From Paraspadella gotoi (lineage: Eukaryota > Chaetognatha), in NCBI GenBank assembly GCA_051294375.1, contig CM119269.1:1897601-1961600 (forward strand): a stretch of 64,000 nt of DNA, in the 5' to 3' direction. The notes beneath the pieces were generated by a model, which saw only the letters and a program-made list of their open reading frames with translations, was not told the origin of the DNA and did not search any database. Shown here one piece after another: positions 23,201-41,300 of the stretch (positions are counted from its first letter, which is position 1; each line of letters begins with the position of its first letter). The position numbers were made by a program, and so were the translations under genes.

Positions 23201-24860
23201 GTCGCAAGAATCTCGACTGATCGTCGCGGGTCACGCCCACAGCGTTCCTTGAATTTAAATAAACAAGATCGGTTCACCCAATGTGTTGCGTAGCAGTGAC
23301 TTTATTTTCAGTTGTGTATTTCTCGTGACATGACATAGTATGACATAACTACATGACTACAACAACTTTCTTAGCCTGACACGCTCTGCATCGGAATTCC
23401 GTCTTTTATTCTTTATAGTTTTAGGATTTCCTGAAGGCGGCGCTCGCAGTCCCTTATATTTGAGGTTTTTTCTGTCTTAACAAATGAGCAACTAACTATA
23501 GGCAAATTATGTGCATTTTTAACGTAAGTAGGACAGACCGATGGACAGACATACCGACCGACCGACCGACCGACAGATCGATGCCGCCTCCACCTCCGCT
23601 TTCCTCACCTCACTCCCTCCGGGGCGACGGCCATGAGTTTAGCCAAAGCGCCGAAGGTAAGTTTGGGCCTTTTTTGCAGCAGCCGCAGCAGGAAGGTCAG
23701 CGCCCTTGTGTCGTTCGGGTGGAGGCGCCCGCGCCCGCGACCCAGTTGAGGGGAGAAGGGCGCCGACCCGGGCGAGGAACCGTTGAGGGCGCGGGCGGCG
23801 ACGCCCTCGGGTCGCCCCTCGGCGTCGCCGTTCGCGGACGAGGTGACGCGCTCGCGCAGTGCGACGTACTCGCCTTGTACCTGACAGAAAATTGGGCGAA
23901 CGATGGATACGAACCGGATATTGATCTCCGGTAACGCTTTGACATTCACGAAATTCTTCAAAGGATCAAAGAATTTAAATACCAGTTAATTCTCGCCTTG
24001 TGTTTCAGCGCAGCCCTTTATCCCTTAGAACGTCAGCAATGAGTCAAACCAATGCAAGCGGTCGAAACGAACCGCTGCAACGCAACTCACCTCGAAGACT
24101 TCTGGATACTTGAGGAGAAACTTCTTGAAGTCAGTCTGCGGCCCGACGAACTTGCGAACATCGTTTGACGACTGACTCGCGTATCCGGCGACGGAAACGA
24201 TCGGAAGGAACTTCTCCTCTTTGCGCGCCATCTTCATCTTGAAGTAGTTGACGGCGTCGGCCTTAAGGGGTCGTTGGGGAGAGATTGGGGGAGATTTTTA
24301 AATTTGGTTGCCAACAACTCGGTCAATGTCGCTGGTGGAATAGAAATTTTTTAAATTTAAATTTCGTAATCGACCAAAAAATTATTTAGTGGCGATCTAT
24401 TTAACCCGACTGTTTGGCAGATTGAGATTGCCCGTTTTGTACGCTCAAAACAGGACATTATCCAAAAAAACACAAGAAAGTATACTGAAAACAACAAAAA
24501 CTAAAACAAAGACTAATATAAAAAACAAAATAAAACAAAAACAAAAAAAACCCGCGAACACGCATCAACGCAACGTTGAAAAGGGCCGAATGTCAAAAAT
24601 ATGTTTACAAACAAAACTTTTCCTCAAACTATGTAGAACCCCAAGAGGCCTTGTCACCTCGACCGATGATCCCCCGTACGTGGAGCTGGCCGAGGCCCGA
24701 TCAGCGGCGCCGCCACCGGCTCCAGCGCCGCCTCCGCCCGACGCCATCTGGGGCGCCACGGCGTCGCCCTTGACGACGAAGAGCGAAGGAAAACGAGAGA
24801 GAAACTTTTTGACGCCATCTTCGGAATCAGAGACGGCGGCACGAATGCCTATGGGGAGAG

Positions 24861-24923
<63 letters not shown>

Positions 24924-25189
24924 AAAAAATGAGAAGGGGAAAAAGAAAAGAAAGAAGAAATGACTCGTAAATTACAGAATTTCCGACACGAGCGAGTTCA
25001 TTCATTAATTCAATCAATGATTCATTAATTGGTCTCATTCATTCCATTCACATTTCACGACCCAATACCAGGGCCGCATTCCTTGTCGTCCAGATGGCTG
25101 TACAAGTCGGCGACTGCGACGAAGCCTTCGTAGCGATAGAGCACGTCGAGGAAGAAGAGGATCGTCTCGTGGGCGTGAGAGTCTGACAT
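19312..25189 (-). CDS. three-winged-helix-repeat protein with CSD/S1-like domain (Egalitarian-like N-terminus)
   Basis: Nine exons: 25189-25069, 24848-24658, 24261-24091, 23880-23609, 23247-23001, 22886-22842, 22769-22716, 22120-21974, 19965-19312. Phases close to 633 residues. Three related units follow one another. Unit 1 is ETILFFLDVLYRYEG to KKFLSRFPSLFVV (about 8-70). Unit 2 is DAVNYFKMKMARKEEKF to FKKFLLKYPEVFEV (about 106-162). Unit 3 is LTFLLRLLQKRPKLTFGALA to RFLRRHQNIFNVTVDGTVSL (about 223-285). I recall this pattern (stretches like LAGHxSQASPEVR before a FLxKHPDxF turn) in arthropod Egalitarian, a BicD/dynein RNA adaptor. No 3'-5' exonuclease domain follows. Instead there is a beta-barrel-like segment: FGIVMK, VFPKFGIIDN, VFFDAEVFHF, IGDHVCFNAVVGPKG (about 322-425). 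The last exon (217 codons) is S/A/G-rich and low complexity, ending GCQTMSTGPILATGIFMEG. The role is probably RNA or protein binding, but this is inference. The acceptor of exon 2 uses a (CT)n tract. Confidence 0.85.
20091..20210. repeat. (TTTC)n microsatellite in the last intron
   Basis: About 30 TTTC units with few interruptions. It lies 130 nt upstream (on minus) of the last-exon acceptor at 19965. Confidence 0.9.
20649..20873 (-). mobile_element. dispersed hairpin-ended element, diverged copy C
   Basis: Read on minus it has GATGCCCGGGATGTAAGGCATC, here described as a GATGCCC...GGCATC hairpin near its 5' end. It ends AGGCTAAATTCGG...CGCCACACA, matching the ends of the copies at 27631-27894 and 31354-31600; the interior is diverged. 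It lies in the last intron of the winged-helix gene, in the same orientation as that gene. No open frame is conserved, which suggests a SINE-like non-coding element. Confidence 0.45.
24857..24923. repeat. (GA)n serving as a polypyrimidine tract
   Basis: On the minus strand this is (CT)n running into CTCTCCCCATAG, the acceptor of exon 2 of the gene at 19312-25189. The microsatellite therefore appears to supply the polypyrimidine tract. Confidence 0.85.
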
Positions 25190-26907
<1,718 letters not shown>

Positions 26908-28764
26908 ATGAAAGTTCGACCGACGAAAATAAACCCGACAGAAACGTTGTCGCTGACGACGACGACGACGACCAGAACGTCAACGGTCGATTTCACTCAC
27001 AGAATGATTCGTGTGAAACCCGATCGTGAGATTCACGTCGTCGAGACTTCGAATTCGCAAGAGAAAGACGACAATGACAACGACAACAATGACGACGACG
27101 ACGACGACGACGACTCGGAGCAAACTCTCGTCTTCTTCATCCACGGCGTCGGAGGTTCGGTGAAAATCTGGAATCATCAGCTCAAATTTTTCGCCGGTAG
27201 AGGACTTAAAATCGGGACAGCGTTTGGCGATTTAAATGGGTCCACTCGTTTCGTTTTAACTCTCTGTCCCTTTAGCTCGAGGCTACGCCTGCGCGGCCAT
27301 GGACCTGGTGGGTCACGGCGGCAGCGTCGTCCCCCGATCAGCGAGGGATTTTCACTTCGAGGAGATTAAAGGCGATGTCTTCTCGGTCTTCGATTCCATC
27401 AAGAGAGAAAGAAACGTCGTCATCGCTCATTCATACGGGTCACTCTTTGGGTCATCGGGTCATTCATACGGGTCACTCTTTGGGTCATCGGGTCATTCAT
27501 ACGGGTCACTCTTTGGGTCATCGGGTCATTGATTCGCAATTTTTTGAAGATTGCGATTCCCGATTTCACTTTTGAAAAAGTAGATGAAATTAAAATATAC
27601 AAAGATACAAAAAAAAAAAAGAAATTGGCAATTATGGCAACAGCCGGGTTGCCTGTGATGCCCATTGGGATGGGGCATCTCACTGTTGGCTTTGGGGGCT
27701 TCCGACCCTCAGTGACGCATCCAGTCACTGGCGCGGTTACCCTAGGACGGTCTCGCTTTGTCATAGCAGAGGGAAGTCGTTACGTTAGGACTGTGGACGG
27801 AACGCTACGCCTGGGATGGTGTGTTTCCCCTCTGAGCCAATGGATTTGGCTGAACGATGGTGGACGTGAGGCGGTGTGAATATACCGCCACACAATCATA
27901 TTTTCCTAGTTTCTCAATTCACCGGAATAACTTCTCACGATTCCAAAATTAATTTTATGAATATTCAATTAAATTACCTTTGGCCAACAGAAGCGCCTTC
28001 GCCAGTCTGCTTGCCCACACCTTCCCTCCACCCACCATCCACCACATCGTCCTTTTCGCTGGCGGCGCCCCTTACCCACTCCGACCCGACGAGGCCGTGC
28101 TGCGGATGCCGTCGGCCGCTTACCTTTGCTGCAGCCCCTGCATTCGGGTCGTATTCGAAAAGGTGAGTTCAAAAGTTAAATACGCGGAGAAAAATGTTCC
28201 GCTTCTTAATTAATTAATTAAGGTGGCTTTTCATGGGCGAGGAACAAAGGTGAGGCGGAAATCGTCGCTTCCGCCCAAACAGGCTTTCAGGGTGAGGTTA
28301 AATGGGTTAAATAAGAGTATTTTCAATGGTCATTCAGTCGGTCAATAATTGACTATTGTAAATGCTTAGGTCTCGCCATTCGTCTTGAAAAACATCATGT
28401 GCGGGCAGGTGTGGCCCGGCGGGAACGCGGCCTTCCACGCAGCCATCCGAACGCCCGCCCTCGTCGTTCACGGCGAGAGTGACAAGCTCGTCTCGTTGGA
28501 AGATGATGACGAGATGTTTCGGGTGATTGGAAATTATGGGCGAAGGAGACTATTAGATTAATATTAGATTATTAGATTATTATTAGATCTAAACCAAATT
28601 TTTAAAATCAAATCCAGGTGTTGCCTCTAGGAGAATTTTTGTTGGTGAAAGGGGCTTCTCACATGGCGATGATGGAAAAACCGGAGGACGTCAACGAAAT
28701 AATTCTCTCGTTTCTCACTCGTGATTCTGACAAACGAGAAGACAGAAATGCTGTGAACTCCTGA
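26908..28764 (+). CDS. abhd8: alpha/beta-hydrolase, ABHD8 family
   Basis: Exons 26908-27196, 27276-27438, 27991-28162, 28223-28291, 28370-28522, 28618-28764; phases close to 330 residues. After an acidic D-run (encoded by GAC repeats) come the hydrolase landmarks. FFIHGVGGSVKIW forms the oxyanion loop. MDLVGHGGS is the strand-4 turn. The nucleophile elbow AHSYG has Ser149 split from its Gly by intron 2. SPFVLKNIMCGQVWPGG is typical of ABHD8. GESDK carries Asp269 and GASHMAMMEKPEDV carries His297. The catalytic triad is complete, so an active serine hydrolase is expected; the substrate of ABHD8 is not settled. The exon 2 donor (GG|GTCACT) lies in a 33-bp unit repeated three times in frame, so three equivalent donors exist. 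Only the first gives the canonical elbow spacing. Introns are 55-130 nt except intron 2, which holds an inserted element. Confidence 0.92.
27428..27526 (+). repeat. 33-bp in-frame tandem triplication spanning the ABHD8 exon 2 donor
   Basis: Three identical 33-bp units at 27428, 27461 and 27494. Each encodes HSYGSLFGSSG and each carries TACGG|GTCACT. If unspliced the frame continues through all three and stops at CATTGA. Confidence 0.95.
27631..27894 (+). mobile_element. dispersed hairpin-ended element, copy A
   Basis: About 264 bp inside ABHD8 intron 2. It shares most of its length with 31354-31600, from ATTATGGCAACA to CCGCCACA. It has a 5' hairpin (GATGCCC ... GGGGCATC) and a 3' hairpin (GGCGG ... 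CCGCC). No protein is encoded in common. It is SINE-like or a non-autonomous repeat; a structured ncRNA family is an alternative. Confidence 0.7.
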
Positions 28765-29441
28765 TTTATTTCTTTAGCACCAATGGTTTTGTATTTTCTT
28801 CATATTATCTCAGCGTTCGTGCGACAAAGCAATTGAGAACTAAGCGACGTCAGTCTCCCTTTTATTAGAATTGATAGAATTATAATTCTTAAAATGTTAC
28901 TTGTTCATAACCTTAACTATGAGTTCACAGTACATTGTTTTCGATACGCTCTTGAACCACGAAATGTTAAACCACGCTCAATTTTTAAAGTTATTGTACA
29001 ATCGCACCAAATCATTGAATAAATATTTTTACGAACTACATATTTTCTTCAATGAGATAGCTAAAATACAGACCTTAAAAAATTTTAAATAAGGGTTTTA
29101 ATATTGCCCCATTTATGCATTTTGTCATTTAAAACTTAGCTCGTCTGACATAAAGCTTATAAATAAAATACAGTATAAGCCTATTACTAATAAAAAAATA
29201 TGACCCAATGTCGCAAAAAACACGAAATCTTTATTCATACTTAAATACTTTAGTATAATACCATGCGGATCATACCTTAATAATTAATTACAACAAAAAA
29301 TGAAAAGAAAACTCAATTCTCTGTCCTAGCAGAATAAGTAACGCTCGATTCGCGTGATACAACAACGTTAATTGGTGCATGGGAGGGATTATTAAAGTTA
29401 ATAATAGTTTGTTTGTTTTAAAAAAAAAAACCGATTGGAAT
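28765..29441. other. 3'-3' intergenic region between ABHD8 and STK33
   Basis: AT-rich. An AATAAA at about 29,019-29,024 is a plausible ABHD8 polyadenylation signal, 255 bp after the stop. No gene was seen. Confidence 0.5.
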
Positions 29442-33886
<4,445 letters not shown>

Positions 33887-35356
33887 TCAAATTTGTTTAT
33901 TTCCAGTTCAGATATTAGGCGTGTTCCCCAATCGAAACGCCCGGGAGGAATTCCTCTTTAGTTTGAGCCATTTCGTCTCTCTCTCTCTCTCTTTCTCTTT
34001 CATTCTCTTTAGAAATCGTGGCTGGAATCGGAGTAGACAAGAGTTGGCCGCCAAATCTCGTGCCTATCATTTTTTACAAGGGAGGCCAGTGGCCTGGGGA
34101 GTCATGGACCGAAGGCTTGCGTGTTTTTCGAGCGTCACCATCGTTAAGTAACCGTCTCTCGCTCGTCATCGTTACGAGTAACGTCTCTGTTGTCGTCTTA
34201 TAGATTTTTAAGTTTACGAGGTTTTTTGCTGATGATGCCAGGAACGGGGGCCGGACACGATAAAAGAAGAAAAAGAAACAAGAGGTTATTGTCCCTGGGG
34301 CGTCTTCGTGTATGAAGAAAAACTCCCAAGAGTGCTGAGATTTTGTTAAATTGCTCTAATCGAAGCTGTATTTATGAGACCTTAAGAGCGAGTAAACGTA
34401 ATCATCAATTACGTAACGGATCTTCTAGTTTATTGTTCTCTGAAGTAGGCACCGTAATTATAAGAACTGTTAATGTCAGTAAAAATGGAAAACAACCCAA
34501 AAAGAGCGTTAGGGAATGTTTAATTGTTTATCCGTAACCAAGGACGACCTGAGTGAGGATCGGTGGTTGGTAGGATAAAAGCACTTCTCTCTTTTTCGAC
34601 AAAGTTCTTTACAGAATTAAATACAAATTGCACGAGTTATAAACTCGCCTAACTAATTCCCGCCTGCTGAGCGAGTCGATCACTTCCTATGATTTTCGAA
34701 AACAAATTTGGAAACAAGATTATTGCTTCGCGTTTTACTTTTAAATTGCTTATTTACTACATATTGACATTCTCCTTGTCAAACGAATGAAGTAGCCTCG
34801 TCTACGAACAAAAAGTAAACAAAACGCTTTTAGAAATCAGGCTGAAAAGAAGTAATGAACATGCTTTATTACTTAACAAAATAAAAAGCCTAAAAATAAA
34901 GTCGTATCACAATAATTTCGCCTAAATTAAAATTAAGTAAAATTAAAGAAAAACAAAGGTTGGCGGAGGAACTGTTGTCAGTATTTAAAAGGAAATGCTT
35001 CTTTCGACTTTTGATTGAGAGGGAGTTCTTTTTGTCCACGGCCGTCGAAAAGCGATAATGACCTGAAAATAAGATGTATTAATATAAAATTATTAAAGAA
35101 GACAGGAACTCAAAGCAAGTAAAAAATTATAAAACATTTTTCAAGGCAAAAGCAATTCTTTATAAAGGCGTCGCAAAAAGAGCCAGTATCATTATCAATA
35201 GTATCAACAAAATTTTAAAGGCTCAGTACAATTTATAAAACAATTGATGTCCTGACCGAATATAAGTAATTTTAACTGTAAACAAAGTGACAATAAATCT
35301 ATCGCTTTTTTCAAAATCAGAGCATTAGGGATACCCAGGGGGAAATTTCACCTGCT
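33887..35356. other. intergenic region between STK33 and the carrier gene
   Basis: A short CT tract at 33,979-33,995 and moderately AT-rich sequence. TTTATT at about 34,863 (AATAAA on minus) may be the polyadenylation signal of the carrier gene. Two short plus-strand frames (33,837-34,203) have no support. Confidence 0.4.
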
Positions 35357-38300
35357 TTAAAGACGGGGATACCCAAGAAGAGTTTCAGCAACGCCGAGGT
35401 AGTAAACAGTCTGAGCAATTCCGAACAAAGGGGCGATCACGCACACGCGGCATAGCGATCCTGTTGTTGGGATATATACATTCGTATTAAATTTGAAATT
35501 ATATGTTGTTATATATTACCATTGAAAAATAAATTTACCTTTCAAAAAAGCTTTTGGTCCTTCTTTCTTCAATATTTTCTGAAAACAATCCCGAACGCCA
35601 AGATAGGAGTCCTCTCCAGCAGCTCTGGTAAGCACCTTATTTAACGAAAGGATAGCAATGATAAGTCGTAAATTCTCTCATCGCTCGCTCCCTTCCACCG
35701 CCCATTTTACCTGCAGTCTGGTCTTGACGACGTCGAAAGGGTTGACAGCGACAGCGGCGACGCAGCCGGCGACGCAGCCCGAAAGGAAGGAATGATAGAA
35801 GACGACGGAATCGGATCCCGGGCGGCGGGGACCGAGAGCGTTGAGATTAGCGAAGAGCGGGAAGTAGACTAGAGAGAAGGTGACGTCCCGCAAAGCCGTG
35901 GCTCCCGTCCCTTTGTACAGGCCGACCAGGCCTTTGGTGCGGATGAGCTCCATCGCGATCGAGGTGGCCGAGAGGCGTGGGGCAGTCAGGGAGGTCGTAG
36001 CCATGGATCGAGCTGCCGTTTTGCCCGTCGTCTGTTTTCGGAGAAAGACGAATGAAAAAGCTTAAAGATTGAGTATTATTATTATTATTTATATTATTTC
36101 ATATCACATAAAAAGAACTTATAATGCCCAGCACCTGCATTCCTTGGCCTGCGTTCTTTTCGGCTGATGGAATGAGTAAGTTTCCGTAGGCGGCAGCGGG
36201 CATCGAGGAAAATGCGACAGATTTAGCCACGGCTGAAAATAAAATAATTCTCATGAAGCAACGTTAATAATAAAAAAATAATAATATTAAAAGAAAGTGA
36301 CGAAATGAGGAAACATTTTCACTTCAGGATTGAAATAAACAATTAGCTGACGCTAAATGTCATAATTACAACGCAATGCGTGTATTGTCTTAAAACCTCG
36401 GATAATTATAATTCAGTTTGAAACTATAAGGTCGAAATGAGTTATTTTTTTGTTTCATTTGAATTAATGGATTTTTCATAAAAGTTTTAAAATGTTTCCT
36501 TCAATGCTTACAATGTTTATTGGATAGTAGATAGTAAAATGATACGGTATATAATTATAAAAAAATGATAAAATAAGGGGAAAATCAAATAAAAGAATGC
36601 AATCGAATGCAATGCGAGTTATTTCTTAAAATAATCATTGAAGAGATCGAGAGGGGGTAACCCAATTAATATCAAACTGTGGAGTCGTGGACGCAACAAG
36701 TTTCAACTATGTTTACACTGCCGAAAAAAAAAAATTCACTTGATCTAGCTAAATTTTATAAATAATTTGTATGTTTTATTATATCGTGAAGGGGCCATAA
36801 AAAAGAAAATTTAAATTGAATGACTTCGCGATTTACACATTTTACAAATCCTTCAATAATTTGCGGATTTCAACGCAGTAACCTTCTATGGATTGTAAAT
36901 AACACCAGCGCTTTTCACAATACTACTGATTAAAAATCAAGCACGTACCTTTTAGATAATCGCGAAAACAACTGGCACACCGTGCTCATATCGAAATATC
37001 ACGTATAATGTTTAAAACACGAAATAAGAGCAGGGCCAGTGTTTTCATACAAGAAATCCGTCAAAAGAAATTGAAAACGCACAAAGGAATACAAAAGAAA
37101 GAATAGCAATGACAAAAAAGTGGAAAAGACAAGGAATTTTTAAAAAGGGCATTAAATACGTAAGCTCCAAGAAAGAAGCTATTTTGACTGGAGAAAAAGG
37201 GGAAAAAAGCGCTTACCCTGGCGGCCTGCGTCCTGCATTGTAATTTTAAGGAGTTCCATCGGGGTAGTGATGACGATTTGGCACAAGCCCGCACTTCCGC
37301 CGGCCAAAACCTCTTTGGGAAGAGTGAGTTTTCCACTGTCGAAATTGTTAAATAAAATTAGTTTCGATGTTTGAATAAACTTGATAACACAAAAACATTA
37401 GCATACTTGGTGTCGGTGAGTCGATGGCGGAAAAAGTCGTTAGCAACCAATTTAATTACTTTTTCGGGAGTGATCAATAGAAGGTTGACGCCAGATCCTG
37501 TGAATAACGAATATAAATGAAAATATGAAACAAACGATACTAAAAAAACATTAGTACAAGATGCTAATTCTATAGCAAACTAGTTATAAGAACCAGGTTT
37601 TGGGTGCCAACTTTTTTAATAAGCCGATTTATTTCTAAAGTGAAAGTATAATTTATTATTAAATTAAATTATCAGATACAGCCTACAAATCACTAATCAG
37701 ACATCTGAAGTTCATATTAAACATTTTTATTATCTGTTGCAACCTGAATAAAAAAAAAAAAATTACAAAATTATATAACCAGTTAAATCAACTTAATGTC
37801 TGGCACAAATTTACCAATATTTTTTTTATGTTTTACTAAATATAATTCAGAAAGAAATATTTAACTTTATTTTGAATAATCTTGGTTCTTAAAAAAAAAA
37901 TCAAGATTTGGGATTTGACAACACTACGAGTCATGAACTGCTTGATATTAAAATTTTTTACATTGTAAAACACACTTTGAAAGAAAGGCAAAACTAAACT
38001 GCTACAAACTACGATGGAGTGTAGAAAATGGGAAAAATACTAAATTTCATAACTGGTTAAAAGTGGCACAGCCAAAGTACTTCATAAAATTATCTAACCT
38101 AACGAAATTTAAAAAGACCGGATAAACTATAACAGCATTCCATTAAACAAACCCTTCATTTCTTTTAATAAAACTTTAGTAAATGTGGTAAAAATCTTGG
38201 TGCAATTACGGATGGTAAGAAATAGAAAACCACCCGGATAAGAAAAATAACCTGAACCACAATACGAGCCTCTTGCTTCTCTTTCGAATGTTATAAGTGA

Positions 38301-41300
38301 TTAAGGTTTGACCTCACCATATATTTTTCTACAAGACTCACAGGTTTTTCATTTCACCCGCGCGAGTACGAAACGCGAACAAAACCGGAGAGCGAGCTTT
38401 TTCGGTGGAGGGAAGGGGTTCCCTTTTTTCGATCTCGCCCCATATTCCTCGTTTCGATTCGTATGAAACATTTAACTTTTCTGTAGAGGTAAAAATCCGC
38501 TCTTGGGGGAGAGCGGCGACTAGTTGTAATACGATATATTAAGCGGGAAAAAGAAAGGGAAAATCGGGAGGAGGACACAACTCACCTCTGTACATGCCAC
38601 GGAATCCTTCGGTGCGTTGAGTTTTAACGAAACAATCCAACCTAAACGATTAGAAGGATATGTTTAATTATTAAGACTAACAGTATTTAAGAAACGGTGG
38701 ACCGAAAGAATTTACTTACATAGATTTGTACATGCGTTCTCCATTTGGTCCAATCTGCTGATTTTGAAGCCTTGTCTTGACCAGATCTATAGGGAACACG
38801 CAAGTGACCCCAACGAGTCCCGCGATTGATGCATTTACGACCTTTGGTACTAGTCTAGAAGATGAGGAAAAGGGTCAGTGATGAGAAGCAATATATTTTC
38901 AACAGAGCTTTGGCCAAGCCTATAGAATTTCTATTTATAAAACTTTCTTCGAAGGTTTTCGATCATCATTCAACGTAGTCGGAACATTACGAGCTCAAAG
39001 TTTTTACCTCAGGCAAATAAACTAAAAATAAACTAAAAATAAAATAAAAAGAGCGATCGCTTATTTCCCCACGAATAGTGAAAAAACCCAGCCCCAATCA
39101 ACAGCGAACGCAGGAAAAATAAAAATAAAAAATTTTTAAAAAAACCATCCACACTACACAGCTTTTGCTGAGCGGGTGCAGATGCTGGAACTCACTGAAA
39201 CTGTTGGTCCATCCGACAGCCGGTTTCCCAGTTGAAGATATTATTGCAAAATTCGAAGAAAAAATCGAATTTTTGGGTGAAAACAGATTCGGAGGTGACT
39301 TCGAGAGATTTGGAGACCTTCACGTGGATTAAGAACTCATTATTTAATACAAGTTTAAAATGAAATTTAAAATTTTCCCTCACTGTTTTAATCAATCGGG
39401 CAACTAAAAGGAAATGACAAAATCAAATCGGACAATAAAATCGATCCATTAAAAAAAATCTGGATAAATGCAGGTTTTTCGTATACTTTAGAAAAATTGA
39501 GAGAGAAGAATTGGATCTTGGTATTTAATCTTATATGTAGACATTTACATTGAGCAAACAACTCGGCTGTCGCGAATAATTCTAAAATTCAATCTCGTTA
39601 CGGATTTAAACTCCGCAATTGATTACACAAAAATTTTAATTTAAACGAGTCACGTTATTCATCCAGTTATATAACCATAAACTATTTATTTTCTATTTGA
39701 CCTTTACTATTTTAATCAGTTTAAGGCTACGCAATTTGGTTATATAACGTAAAAATCTACTCTTTAATTAGAGGAAGATAACTATATAATCAGAATTAGT
39801 TCGACGTTCGTCCTTCAACACAGAGCGTTGTAAATTGTAACTCGTACCCGAGAGCAGTTTAAAAATTCTGGGCAATTGGGTCGTGAGTTTAACCGTCAAA
39901 ACAAAGAGCAAGAATGTAGGCCAGCGAAAATATAAGACATTTAATTCAGACGAGAACTGATGGGAAATTACTAAATGGCAAGGCAAAAGGTTTTTCTGGA
40001 GCTCTTAATGGCCTCGATGAATATCAAAGTGAAAATAGTGGTTATCTGTTGTACCAATTTCATAACAGAGCGGAGTAGAAGAGTGGTCCTCTTATACAAT
40101 TATAACAAGTCATAGAAATATTATAACTGATAGAGAAGCAAGGACTGGGTCTTAATAAACTAGACAATGAGACTGTCTTTATAAAAAGCTTGTAGTGTCG
40201 TAGGAGTGTTAAAGGCCACCACTATTGCCTATCCAATTGCAAAGACAATTGCAAAGATGGTATGTATTTAATATACAAAATGAATAACTTTTATATCGGT
40301 TATACCAATTTCAAACAATTTATCGCAAGCTTTGACTCGACTCCTACGTCAAATTATAGATTATAAAAATTACAAATAATAATTTGTTATCAGTTGTCGC
40401 ATCATGCGGCATAAAGGACAAATGCGTAAAATAGTATGGTACCTGAGGGGGAAGGCAAGCGAAAGCGGGTACAACGAATCGGAGAAGATCGTAGAGGGAA
40501 CCGGCTTCGTCGGGGTCTCGAAGTTTGGAGGAGAAATTAGCGCCACCACCCGGGATCAGCCTGGCAAGGGCGAAGCATGTCAAAATATTAAATTTCGAGC
40601 AACTCCTTCAAAGGTGTTAAGGAACTCGACCTTTTATCAAGGAGAGATCGACCTTAAAACGCGCTTATTCCCAGGAAAAACTTACATGATTTTGTTGAAC
40701 ATTTAAAGTTTTAAACCTTTTTAAGTTGCCCCGCAAGTACTACTCTCCAAGTGAATATTTAGTCGTTTTGTCTGTCTACATCTTATCTATTAAAAACTTA
40801 TAAATTGTGTTATACTAGCCATCGATTTAATATTTTATAAATAAAAAATAGCTATTTATAAAATTGGTACAACCAATATAAAAATTATTCATTCATTTAA
40901 TAAATAAGCTATCTTGCCCCTGACTTTGGACAGGCAATCTTTAATCACCAGAGTAAGAGGACAAACTGGCAGGTTCTAAAGTTGTTTTAGATAATAACCA
41001 TAATAATATATTAATTATTTTAGATATTTGATAATAATTGTTTTATTTAGCGATTTAAAAAAACGTAAAAAGAAAATTAACGCGATGCAACACCCTGGAA
41101 TTGCACTTGGATTTAACACAAGCTTATCTATAAAAATCTGTTTATCACCGGAAAAGCTTATCTCTATTCGTTTATACCCTTTGAACTGTAAAGGCTGAAC
41201 TCGAAGCGGTGGCGGTGGTTCGAAAGGAGTGAATTGATGATAGTCCGCCTGGTGGTTATGGCGTTGCTGGTAAGAATGAGTTGGCGCCGGGAAATGTTGT

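Noticed and set aside
27299-27532. Open plus frame with three HSYGSLFGSSG repeats as a repeat protein
   Set aside because: The homologous continuation (SAFASLLAH...) lies in the next exon, so the frame past the first donor is best read as intron.
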